Source: Hypericum androsaemum (taxonomy: Eukaryota; Streptophyta; Magnoliopsida; Malpighiales; Hypericaceae). Taken from it: a stretch of 64,000 bases of DNA. The notes below the pieces were generated by a model, which was given only the letters and a program-made list of their open reading frames with translations, ran no database searches and was not told where the DNA came from. Each line of letters opens with the position of its first letter. The stretch's first letter is position 1. The translations under genes were made by a program, and so were the position numbers. Location: assembly GCA_963995505.1 (NCBI GenBank), contig OZ023187.1, positions 4,905,501 through 4,969,500 on the forward strand, read 5' to 3'. Positions 44,168-55,409 of this stretch are shown here, piece after piece.

Positions 44168-44186
44168 GTGCTTATAAAGCCGTAGG
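44168..44186 (-). promoter_or_regulatory. RLP-F TATA box
   Basis: The minus strand reads CGGCTTTATAAGCACC about 45-50 bp before the ATG, followed by CAGAGTAAAGATCAC, shared with RLP-E. Confidence 0.65.
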
Positions 44187-44189
44187 GTA

Positions 44190-46085
44190 CCTGTGATTGT
44201 CAGGGACAACTCCAACATGACGAGGTTCTTTTTTTAAAATTATTATTCGGAGAGTCACTCGTAAAATAAGCTCCGACAGTGCTCGACTCTGAATAGCAGA
44301 TCTTCAAAAACTCTCCTTTTTGAAGAATGGATAGCGACTACCAAACTCAATAATGCAAAGATGCTTAAGACAAGTTATGTAACTCAGAAATAGTCTCGCC
44401 TGTTGGAAAACTGATCCTTGGTTGACAATGAAAGTTTGTTTGCAAATGCAAAATGGCGCTATCCATGGTGACTCTACCATGATAAATCCCTACATATTTT
44501 ATTCCTCTTCCTTTGACTAAAAGAGTTCAGCTAAATATGAGAATTGGTCCAACGTGATAACAGAGATTTGGAATTTCTTTAAAATGTATTACATTTAAGT
44601 CTTACGAATGAAAATGACATCATCGAGAGAACTACTCTTAAATAGGATTCAATAGTGCTCGAGTTTACCGAAAGTTTACTCCTTTCCATGGTGAGAATGT
44701 CTTGGATTTAAGTTTTACGAAAAAAAGACATCATCAAGAGAACCACTCTTAAATAAGATTCAACAGTGCTCGAGTTTACGAGGAAGTTTACCTCCAAATA
44801 TGAACCGTGCCAAATCCTATAAAGAAAATCGTCATTGTTGAAAAATATAAAGAATACGACGGCTAATATAATCTGAGTACGACGGGGGACAGCAACATTC
44901 TTGAGATCGTCTGAAAAGACTTCTTCCGCACAAGAAGGAAGCTGGTCATCAAAAGTCATGGAACCAAAATCTATCTATTTTGACCTTCCATTGACGAGTG
45001 AAGAGGCGACGATCAAGCTCGTGGCCGCCGCGAAGAATGGCAGAATCTCATTTCGTCGAAGTGAGAAACTCCATGTAGACCTAAAATAAGGTACGAAATT
45101 TCAGTAGTGAGAAGGAAATTGTGTATGGTTGAATGATTTCACTACCAAAGAACCGAAATTATATCGCTCCATCTGTATTAAGCTTCATAATTCTATTTCG
45201 GAGTCTTATGATACATAGTATAAGAATGACAAATGGGTTTAGTTAACTTTCAACGGTAAACAATAAGCATCGAATTTTTTCCCCATATTTTGGCGTTCAG
45301 ACGTCAATACATAGTTTTGATGAATTTTGCTCACTCTTTCAACGTAGAGTTTAACGTAGTGAGTATTCAAAAGATCTCAACATTGTCGAGAAACACAACC
45401 CAGACAGAAAATGAAAATATATTTGTGACTAGAATGGAAAATTTCTTGATATCTCCATACTAGCTTGATATATTTCATGACTCATCACAGTGTAGCTAAA
45501 TAAATGATCTAGTTAGTTTTTTGGTGCAATTTATTTTCTTCATAATTCTCAGTGATGTATCTAATATGATGATTCGTCAATATATTAAGTTCTTGTAATA
45601 TAGAATTAATTAATAAGGGGAATATATTATTAATTCTCTCTATGTAATTACTCTATTTATAAAAAAAATTACTTTATAATTGAACTAGGACATCTAGATT
45701 ATGTAACTATAAAAGGAGATTGTGGCTTTCTGTTTATGTAAATCATCTAGGCTCATTGGGCCAAGTGTTGGATCTATCATCCATATTGGGCCCAATAAGA
45801 CCAAAAGCCCAATATACTTAGTTTCCCGAGGAAAATGAAGTCATTATAATTGAATTAGAAAACATAAAAAGAATATCAATTCTATTTTTTACGATTACTT
45901 TCTGCTACTAGAATATACATTTATGACCATGTATTATAAAAATTTTCACTTTAATACTCTGAGTTATTTTCTCCAGAACACTTGAGACCTAATTCGTACG
46001 AGCTTTAGCTTTCGTTAATCACATCTTACAAAATCGAGTATTGTCGGAACTAACCAAGAGTTTTGAGGGTTTTCCATTAAAAAAA
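44190..46085. other. RLP-F upstream intergenic
   Basis: Bases 44355-44430 contain the shared RLP upstream block (GATGCTTAAGACAAGTTATG, CTGATCCTTGGTTGACAATG). Two similar segments at 44600-44670 and 44715-44790 (ACATCATC-AGAGAACCACTC, CAGTGCTCGAGTTTAC) form a small duplication. No gene is seen. Confidence 0.45.
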
Positions 46086-46806
46086 GGGAAAAGTCCACTT
46101 TCGTACCATGTGGTATCGACCAAAATCACTTTAGTACCCTGTGGTAAAAAACTGATCAATCGAGTCATACTTATTCCAATTAACATCAAAAAGGGCCTCG
46201 GGCAGCTGCCCGGAGCTGCCCGAACCTACCCGCCCGTTGCCCGGGCCACGTGGTCAGCCACGTCACCAATTTTGGTGATGTGGCGCCACGTCACCAATTC
46301 CTCCTCCTCCTCCTCCTCCTCCCCTCCTCCTCCTCCTCCTCCTCCTCCTCCGCCTCCCCTCCTCCTCCGCGTTCCTCCTCCTCCTCCTCCTCCCCTCCTC
46401 CTCCTCCTCCTCCTCCTCCTCCTCCTCCGCCTCCTCCTCCTCCGCGTTCCTCCTCCTCCTCCTCCGCCTCCTCCTCCTCCGCCTCCTCCTCCTCCGCGTT
46501 CCTCCTCCTCCTCCCCCCCCTCCTCCTCCTCCTCCTCCTCCTCCCCGCGTCCCCCTCCTCCTCCTCCTCCTCCTCCTCCTCCTCCCCGCCTCCTCCTCCT
46601 CCTCTTGGTGACGTGGCGCCACATCACCAAAATTGGTGACGTGGCTGACCACGTGGCCCGGGCAGCGGTCGGGCAGCTCCGGGCAACTGCCCGAGGCCCT
46701 TTTTGATGTTAATTGGAATAAGTATGACTCGATTGATCGGTTTTTTACCACAGGGTACTAAAGTGATTTTGGTCGATACCACAGGGTACGAAAGTGGACT
46801 TTTCCC
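46086..46806. mobile_element. Mutator-like element with CCT-repeat core
   Basis: Arms 46086-46298 and 46605-46806 are inverted copies at about 95 percent identity, starting GGGAAAAGTCCACTT. Perfect 9-bp target duplications TTAAAAAAA flank it (46077-46085 and 46807-46815). It has no gene. The terminal motif is the same as in the element at 59615. Confidence 0.9.
46299..46604 (+). repeat. interrupted CCT microsatellite
   Basis: About 300 bp, almost purely pyrimidine on the plus strand, of TCC units with a few GCG or GCC interruptions. The long open frames in all directions are artefacts of the triplet period. Confidence 0.95.
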
Positions 46807-46894
46807 TTAAAAAAATTCAATAAGAGGTTTTGCGTGAGACAATTTTGATTGTATCGTGTTATAGATTATAGATACACAATTAGACTATGATTAA

Positions 46895-47325
46895 TATTTT
46901 TTTGGTAAAATTCTACTTTACTGTCTTGTGGTGTAGCCTTGTATACCACTATCTCGTGATTTAAAAGTATTCGATTGAGTGAAAAATATTTCTCTGGTTG
47001 ACATTCTACTATTTGAGCAAATTTTTTGAAAAAAATACCCCAACTATCATTCAATTAAAATTAGGTAAAATATGAAAAAAATTCATATGAAGAATGTTGC
47101 TAGAGAAACATATGAGTTTCTTCATATTTTTATGATTTATTTTTCGAAAAAGATAAAATCATTTTTCCTAATTATACTTGGGAATATTTTTGTCCAAAAG
47201 ATTTATTCAAATACTGGTGTATAAACTAGAAAAATTTATATCATTCGGTCAGACATTTTTAAACCACAGAGTAGTAGTGAACAAGTCGATCAAACCACAA
47301 AGTATTCAAATGAACTTTTACCTTT
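46895..47325. mobile_element. worn foldback element
   Basis: The left part (46895-46995, GTAAAATTCTACTTTACTGTC with CTCGTGATTTAAAAGTATTCG) is an approximate inverted copy of 47225-47325. The plan is like the GGGAAAAGTCC elements but diverged. Confidence 0.4.
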
Positions 47326-48540
47326 TTTGTCGAAATCACAGTTGTTATCTGAATAGTTACTGTGTCGACTAATTTAGGTTGGAGTTGTATAAAACTTTTG
47401 AATAGTGATATTTACCTCTTCAACTGAGCACACGCACCCAACGACGCGTAGATCACTGAGAGAGTTCGACGATTTTAAATAACTCGAACTCTTTGAACGC
47501 TCATGTCATGTTGAGAACTGTAGAAGGAAAAAAAATCAAATCAATTTCTATACGATTGAAGTTAATTTTGGGTACATATTCATGTTAGAAATGATTGAAG
47601 TTAATATGAATGGTCTAATTCCTACACGATTCTTTACTGGAACGCCTTTATGTTCTCAGTTTTATGTATCTCGCCGAATAGCACTATTTTGAACCATTCA
47701 ATTTAAAAAAAATCATGAGAAAAAATAAACATCATAAAATTTACCATAAATATAAAAATGCAAGATGATCAAAATCAACAATTGATTATGCCAAACGTAA
47801 AATTTTCACTTGATTTAAGTTTTTTGAATGAACCATGTGTTGTCATAATCATGTTCTCCAGTTAAGATTAAATACTCAGATCCTCCATGATTAGAGAATC
47901 AGCCATTAAAGACCAACTGATATCACCTTACCCTCTTCTCAAAAAAAAAAAATCACCTCACCCTCCCCAATTAAAATAACCCAAAGCCTTCACTAAACAA
48001 ACGGAAACCCATATTTTATTGTCCCTCCTGTCGTGGTTTAATTAGGATCCACAATGATTAGACTTAGTTTAACTACGTCATTAAACCTAACTAACACCAA
48101 TTGTTTATTTTTTTTAGGGGTAAACAACAACAATTGTTTATTATTATTATACAAACACTATAACTTTTTGGGATAAGACCAAGGACAAGGTTTCCACATT
48201 AGGCAAAACTTGGATCATGTCACGACTTTTAAAATAATATTTTCACATACATACCCCCAACTTTAATTTCATAAAATAATAATTGCAGATTTCCCAATGT
48301 TGGTCCACAGGAATATTTTAATCCTCAACAGCTTGAGGCTACGGAGAGGCCACGTACGGCCATATGGAGTAAAGGGTAGGGGAGAGAAAAAAAAAAGAGG
48401 CAGCCCAAAAAGCAGGAACCAGTGAACCTTGGAAGGTGAAGGGATTTGTTTATTATTATTACTATTATTATTGAATATTGGAGACATGGTGTGGGTTTTT
48501 TTGAGGGGAAGATTTTGTTTTGTTTTTGTGAGGAAGAGAA
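47326..48540. other. intergenic, SPA upstream region
   Basis: AT-rich. No bounded element or gene is seen. The part from about 48300 is likely promoter sequence of the SPA gene, but no TATA box could be chosen. Confidence 0.35.
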
Positions 48541-48712
48541 ATAAATGAGAAAAGGGAAATGATTTTTTGAGGCTGTCAGTGGCTCTTGTGTGTGGAGTGC
48601 AATTAAACTACTACAGTCTGTCTTGGTGTGTGTCTGTGTTGTGTGGTTCTCTTTTCAGGTTGGGTCTATCAGGAACCAGAAAGATCCTTTCTTGGTATGT
48701 TCTGTGTACTTA

Positions 48713-48735
48713 TCTCTCTCTCTCTCTCTCTCTCT
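48713..48735 (+). repeat. CT microsatellite in the SPA leader
   Basis: A (TC)n run of 23 bp lies in the probable 5' untranslated region, where plant genes often carry CT runs. The sequence TTTTCAGGTTGGG at 48653 could be a splice acceptor of a leader intron. Confidence 0.8.
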
Positions 48736-49121
48736 AGAAAAAGAACACTTCTTTAATATCTTCCCTTCATTGTCTAGGTGGGTTCTTGTTGGTGCTGGCT
48801 TGTAGTGTAGTTTTGTGGTGAAAAGTTCATATCTTGGTCATTGAAGTTTATGTGTGGTGTATGGCTCTAGGTAGGGAATTAGGTTGTTGAGCACTTGTTG
48901 AAGCATTTGTACTTTTAGCCTTGGTTTGGGAAGTGGGTTTGTAGATTGGAAAGGGTTTACCATGATTGGAAGTAGTAGTCTTCTTGCTTGTTCATGATTA
49001 TAACTGGGTTTTGGCTGGGAAGGGTTATGGTGGAAGTGAGAGTGTGTGGTGGAAGCAGGAGTTTCCCTCCATTTATTGGATGTGTTTGTTCTTGCCTTTG
49101 TGTAACCCTAGAGGGTTAACC

Positions 49122-52100
49122 ATGGAGGGTTCGTCTGAGTCTGCTTGGCAGAAGTCTAGTAGTTCTAGGGGGGAATTTAACACCTCCGTAGTCTCGGATC
49201 GGAATCCGTTGACGCGCTCGATGCTATACAATTCTGAGGCAAGGAAGGAGACGGATAGGGCTGCGCTGGCGCGTCAGAATCTCAGGAATCAGTTTGGTTC
49301 GTATGGGGTTTGGGAGGGCGAGGGTGGGGCCAACCATGTTGGACGGGCCATAGAATGGGGTGATGTTAGCTTAAGGCAGTGGCTGGACAAGCCGGAAAGA
49401 ACGGTGGAGGAATTTGAATGCCTACACATATTCCGGCAAATAGTGGAGATTGTACATGTTGCACATTCTCAAGGAATTGTTGTTCAGAATGTTCGTCCTT
49501 CGTGCTTTGTGATGTCATCATTCAACCATGTCTCGTTCATTGAGTCTGCTTCTTGTTCGGATTCTGGGTCGGATTCAATAGAGGATGGATCAAATGGTCA
49601 ATCTACGGAGGTTAAGAATTTAACCACCTTGTTGCCTCACGACATGTGCCAGCTTAGGAGCAGGTTGGGTAGTGAGGACTATCAGCTATTGCCTAATCCA
49701 ACAAATGTTATATCGGACTCTAGTTGCATGCAGTCGAGTTCCATTTATGCAGCACATGTCCCATTCAGGGAAGAAAGCAAGGGCAACACGACCAGTGTTC
49801 GGAGGATAGTGGAGAAAGAAGAAGAAAGAAACCAACCATTTCCTATGAAGCAAGTCTTGCAAATGGAAACTACTTGGTATACTAGTCCTGAAGAGGTTGC
49901 AAATTTGTCAAGCTCTTGTGATTCTGACATCTATAGGTTGGGGGTACTTTTGTTTGAGGTTTGTAACGAAATACTCTCTACTCATTCCCTTACCTATCCT
50001 CCTAGTTTGGGCTTTAAAATTAAAATTATGTGGGTCAAGGCGGCTTTACCCGTTATTTCTGTCGGTTTTGTCATTAGTTTTCCCATTTATTTACAGTACC
50101 CTGACATGTTGAGTTCTACTTGTGAACAGTTGTTCTGCTCTTTCAACTCAAGGGAAGACAAGAGCCGCACCATGTCAAGTTTGAGACATCGTGTTCTTCC
50201 ACCTCAACTGCTGCTAAAATGGCCAAAAGAAGCTTCATTTTGCTTGTGGTTACTGCATCCCGAGCCATGTTGTAGGCCAAAAATGGGGTAAATACTACCT
50301 GGTTGCGTCCTCATTTAAATTGGACATGTTTATATTCTATTAGATCTCCTTGTTCATATGAATATGTAAATTTATAAGTTACAATGTAGAATTATTAGTC
50401 CTCTCCTAGATGATCCTTTTCTGCTGTTTGGCGAGCTACCCTCGGATATCCTTGTTCATCATCAATGTGTTTTCACATTGCCAACTTAGCTTATGTAACT
50501 GGTTGCAACTTGTCGATGACAGACAATGCATTTGGTGCACACAGATTGCGCATGAATCACTTTTTTGGATAATATTAGGAGAACAGATGGATAAATGATA
50601 AATTTTAAAAAAATTATAGTATCTAAACCATGGTTGATTAGCGTGGCCTTTCATGTGTTATTCGCTGTTGTATTTCTTCTGCTGCGTTCTATGACTGTCT
50701 TGTTTGTCCCGGTCAATACTTTTGTTGATACCTGCAATTTATTACCTGAATTTGATCAGAATTAGCTTTTAATAGACTAAATGATAACGCTTTTCTATAG
50801 AATTTTACTTTTGCAATTTCAGTTGTCAATGACCTGTGCTCATTTGGCTCGTATGTGACAGTGAGTTGCTGCAAAGTGAGTTTCTAAATGAACCAAGGGA
50901 CAACCTTAAAGAACGTGAAGCCGCTGTTCAGCTTAGAAAATTGATTGAGGAGCAAGAATTGCTCCTTGAGTTCCTTATATTGACACAACAAAGAAAGCAG
51001 GAGGCAGCAGATAAGTTGCAAGACACTGTGTCCCTCCTGAGTTCTGATATTGGAGAAGTTCTTCGGCATCACAATTTTATCAAGGAAAAGGGAACCTCTT
51101 GCCCCGAAAGAGGGAAAGATGGTCCATTGAAGAGTGTGGTTGACAATGATGATTCTTGTAGTTTAGGTTCCAGGAAAAGATTTCGTTTTGGCCTTCCAAT
51201 CCACAACTTTGATGAATGTGATGATAATTTGGATGATAGCCAGAAGTCAGAAACAGTCGCAGAAGACCAAGAAAGTCTTATTTTTAAGAATTCACGACTG
51301 ATGAAGAACTTCAAGAAGTTGGAGACGGCATATTTTCTGACAAGATGCAAACCAACAAGGCCATCGGGAAAAAATGCAAGTAGAAATTCAGCAATGAGTA
51401 GTGATGGAAGAGGTTCGGTTGTGGTAACTGGAAGAAGCTCCATCGATAGCTTGGCCTCTAAAGAGCGGCACAATGAGGGTAGACAAGGAGGATGGATTGG
51501 CCCATTCCTCGGGGGATTATGCAAGTATCTATCATTTAGCAAGTTAAAAGTCAAGGCTGACCTCAAGCAAGGAGATCTGTTGAATTCCTCAAACCTGGTG
51601 TGCTCTCTTGGCTTTGACCGTGATGGTGAATTTTTTGCGACGGCTGGTGTGAATAAGAAGATCAAAGTGTTCGAATGTGATTCAATTATAAATGAAAGCC
51701 GTGATATCCACTATCCAGTTGTTGAAATGGCTAGTAGATCAAAGTTAAGCAGTATATGTTGGAATAGTTATATCAAGAGTCAAATCGCATCGAGTAACTT
51801 TGAAGGCGTGGTGCAGGTGAGCCAGGTGCTCTTCTTTTTCCCTTTTCATTTACCAGTAACATGTGTCAAATCAGTTGCCGTATGTGTCAGGTATGGGATG
51901 TCACAAGAAATCAAGTACTTGCAGAAATGAGAGAGCATGAAAGGCGAGTGTGGTCTGTGGACTTCTCATCAGCAGATCCAACAATGTTGGCCAGCGGAAG
52001 TGACGATTGTTCTGTAAAGCTTTGGAGTATCAATCAGGCAAATCTACTTTTCATTTTTCCGATGTTAGTTTCAAAGTTCGTTGTAGAAATGCCTTCTACT

Positions 52101-53974
52101 GTTAGTGCTATGAGCCTTTTTGGCTAGTCGTTGACTTGTTCCCCTGCTGTTAATGCAGGGAGTAAGCATCGGAACAATAAAGACTAAAGCCAATGTATGT
52201 TCGGTTCAGTTTCCTCCTGATTCTAGCCGTTCCCTTGCTTTCGGTTCAGCAGATCATAAAATCTATTATTATGACCTACGTAATCCAAAAGCTCCTTTAT
52301 GTACATTGGTTGGACACACTAAAACCGTGAGCTACGTAAAGTTTGTGGATTCAACAAATCTTGTCTCATCCTCCACGGATAACTCGTCAAAGCTCTGGGA
52401 CTTGTCAATGTGTGCTTCTCGAGTTATTGATACTCCTGTTCAGACATTTTCTGGTCACACGAATGTCAAGGTACACTGGCTCTCAGAAGCATCAAGTGCC
52501 CAGTTAATTGTTATAACTTGCATAAACTTCTTCTGAAGTAGAAACTATATTCATGTGTACTAGCATGTTGTAACCTTCAATTTTTAGAGGTTTGGCTGCC
52601 AAACATTTATATGTAATACGAAAACAGAAACAACCGCTAATATTCCTTCTCTTTTGGCTGATCTATTCTATTGACCGTCGTCCAATTCAACGTGAAACGT
52701 GATCTTGTAACTTTTCCTCTATAGATCTATTCTATTGGCTGTCATCCAATTCGACATATATCTTTTTTCTTGTTTTGGTAGAAGTCACCTGGCTGAAGAC
52801 TTGATTTGTACTGTTTAACCCGGTGATCTCATTTGGCTGAGGTAATTTATCTGTTTGCCTTGTTTTTGTTGCAGAACTTTGTTGGTCTGTCGGTATCGGA
52901 TGGTTACATTGCAACTGGCTCAGAAACAAATGAGGTACTTTGATTTATGTTCTCTGTTGGTCATTTCCCGATGCACTCTCTTCACCTTATTATATAGCAT
53001 ATGGATGTCAAGAGCCAGATGCTGCTCCTTTCAGTGCGCTAATTGGTTTATGCATTTCCTGTGTTGATTATGCAATCACAACTGATAGTTTACCAGTTTT
53101 TATAGTTTATGAAATTCACTAATCCGAATCGCCTGTCGACGATGAGAAACATAATTGGAAATGCAGTGTACTTAAAAGACGCAATCAAATATTATAAAAA
53201 AAGTACCTTTTGAATTCGACCCAGTTAGAACATCAGACTTTCTTAGCAAATACGTTCTGCTCGAGGATCAGATTTTGAGTTCTGGTTATTCATGCCTCTT
53301 CCTTTAGGCTGCTGCTTTTGCTTTCTAAACCTCAAGGCTCTTAAGTTCCCTTAGCTTGCTGCATTTTGTACGAGCTGTCTGTTGTCATTTTTGCCTGAAC
53401 CATGCGAAGCAACTCTCGTCGTAGCAAGTCAACATTGTATTCAACAACTGAGTCCATGCTTCAGTTTTACTTTGTTGTTTAGATCATCAAGGTAAAATCC
53501 ACCAACGTAATATGCTTTTGTTTCATAAGATTAACAGCAACAAATGCTCTGATTATTGAAAATTTATTCCCATGTTTCAGCCTTGCATGAGACTATCTTC
53601 TCATGTTACTCGGGTTCCTCTGATTCTGTCTTTTCCCGTACCTTGTTTTGACATATCAAGCTCATGTTAACAGACCTTAATGCTTTGACAAGTGACACGA
53701 ATTAACTCGCTGCAATAAAATCATCGAAGTGCGAAGTCATCTAGGTTTCTACTTGCTGATTGACCTTTGGTTGGTTCTTTTTCAGGTCTACGTGTACCAT
53801 AAAGCATTTCCGATGCCCACGCTGTCGTTCAAGTTCAACAACACGGATCCGCTATCCGGCCATGACACTGATGATGCTTCACAGTTCATTTCATCTGTTT
53901 GCTGGCGCGGCCAGTCCTCCACCTTAGTTGCTGCAAACTCAACCGGGAACATTAAAATTCTGGAGATGGTTTAG
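49122..53974 (+). CDS. SPA3: SPA3/SPA4-like protein (COP1 partner), seven coding exons
   Basis: Coding exons by splice signals and family similarity: 49122-49958, 50130-50287, 50862-51816, 51891-52037, 52159-52470, 52875-52934 and 53786-53974, giving 885 aa in frame. The start is the first ATG in frame (MEGSSES). The N-terminal degenerate kinase-like domain (residues of about 65-330) has WGDVSLRQWLDKPERT and HSQGIVVQNVRPSCFVMSSFNHV. A coiled coil (about 343-394, LREAAVQ to LLSSDIGEV type) follows, then seven-bladed WD40 repeats from about 560 to the end (DRDGEFFATAGVNKKIKVFE, SGSDDCSVKLWS, SSSTDNSSKLWD). SPA proteins join COP1 in CUL4-based ubiquitin ligases that destroy light-signalling factors such as HY5 in the nucleus. 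The short N-terminus puts it in the SPA3/SPA4 group; which of the two is not certain. Confidence 0.93.
52038..52158 (+). other. SPA intron 4, GC-AG type
   Basis: Exon 4 ends at the Q codon of WSINQ and the next exon begins GVSIGTIK, as in the family. The donor is CAG|GCAAAT and the acceptor TGCAG. No GT donor keeps the protein. Confidence 0.75.
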
Positions 53975-55409
53975 CTTATCCTATACTCAAAATTATGTGT
54001 ACCCTATAAGGATGCCTACTTATACATTTGATTAGAATGGGAGATGAGGATCATAGCCCCTCACCAAAGAGAACTGTGCAGCAAGAGATAGGATATAAAG
54101 TACATAGGAATTTCTTAGTTGCCACTAGCAATGCAATTTTTGGCTTTAGAGTATAGATAGATAATGCAGTTCATTGAAGAGGTTCTGGGGCTTGAAAAAG
54201 GAAGTAAAAAAAAAGAATCTTATAGTTTTCCTGTATATTTGCATAATTGATATAAAAGGACACTTTATTTTTAACCTTTTACACATCTTTTAATGGAAGC
54301 CCTCTTTATATGTACATTGAAAATCTACATTGTCAAGGTCATGAGACAATTCAATTATTCAATTAGCCCACATCCAAGCTGCATAATTAACTCAAGTTCC
54401 TTACATTTCTTGGTCTCAACTAGTACTGAACCATGCTGCCACTTGACAAGACCATTTCTTAGTTTGAGATCTCTGTCCTCTCTTGTCATCATCAACTTCC
54501 TCTTCATGCTTGGATCAAACATATCCATCTTACACAATGCTAAAATGTTACAAGTGACCCTCTCAACATAAGATTTCAAGGTCATTGTTTCATTAAAAAC
54601 ATCTATCGTGGGCGGTCATCATGAATGATCTTCCACGCGAATCCATCGCAATCCGCGGGAAAGATGAATTCATGGACCTTTAACCATACATCTCCAACCA
54701 GAGTTGGACCAATTCACATGTTGTTCATTGCTGTGGCATAGATAACTGTTGGTATGACAGATTGTGTTGTCTGCTTATCTTTTTTGCATTCTAGCTGACT
54801 ATAAGCTTCAGAAGGGGACCAAAGAGAAAATTATTTGCTCACAGGGAATCAAGATGGTGTTTTTATGCTTCATTGTAACAAAGTTGTTCTTACTCAGGAC
54901 TCGAGAGATGTTCAACTGCCAGTTCTTCGGCTTTCGCACTCTGAATGGTGTCACCGGACTGGTTTACGTAGCCGTGTGGCCTCCGGGATGTTAACTCAGT
55001 TCCGTGTTTGCTAATGAAGCATGTACAGAATGAGATATGCAGCAAGCGAGCTCATGTAAAACGTTTAAAGAGAACTAATTATTGCTAACCAAAATTTTGA
55101 ACAAAAAGTACAGCTGCTAGAAGGGAATATAGCTACCAGGGATTCCAAGTATTGTCGTTTGTAATATGTTTAATGGAGTGACATGCTGCTATAAGAGAGC
55201 ACTAAAGGTGGATTGTCTCCAGCTGCTGAATCAAGTGTTCGAAGCGTTTGGACCCGCGAGAATCTGCTCACCCGGCGGTAACTCGACAAGAATGCAGCAA
55301 TTCCCGAGTCGAAGAACTCTTTTTGCAGATACACTATTGGAATGAGCTTCTAGCTGATCTGTAAGATGGAATTCTTTCCATCATCACCAAGGAAGAAATG
55401 CTGAGTAGT
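53975..55409. other. 3' regions of two convergent genes
   Basis: SPA 3' untranslated sequence probably extends to about 54250. A 76-codon minus frame at 54355-54585 has plausible protein-like composition but no recognised domain or splice context. The 3' end of the GT14 gene lies to the right. The remainder is featureless. Confidence 0.4.

Noticed and set aside
46041..46751. Four long open frames of proline, serine, arginine or glycine runs
   Set aside because: They are produced by the CCT triplet tract inside a foldback element and have no other coding evidence.
48966..49121. Upstream in-frame extension of the SPA reading frame
   Set aside because: It begins at a TTG codon and there is no ATG in frame before 49122. 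The extension is not conserved-looking.
54355..54585. 76-codon minus-strand frame between the SPA and GT14 genes
   Set aside because: It has plausible composition but no known domain, splice sites or paralog in the window.
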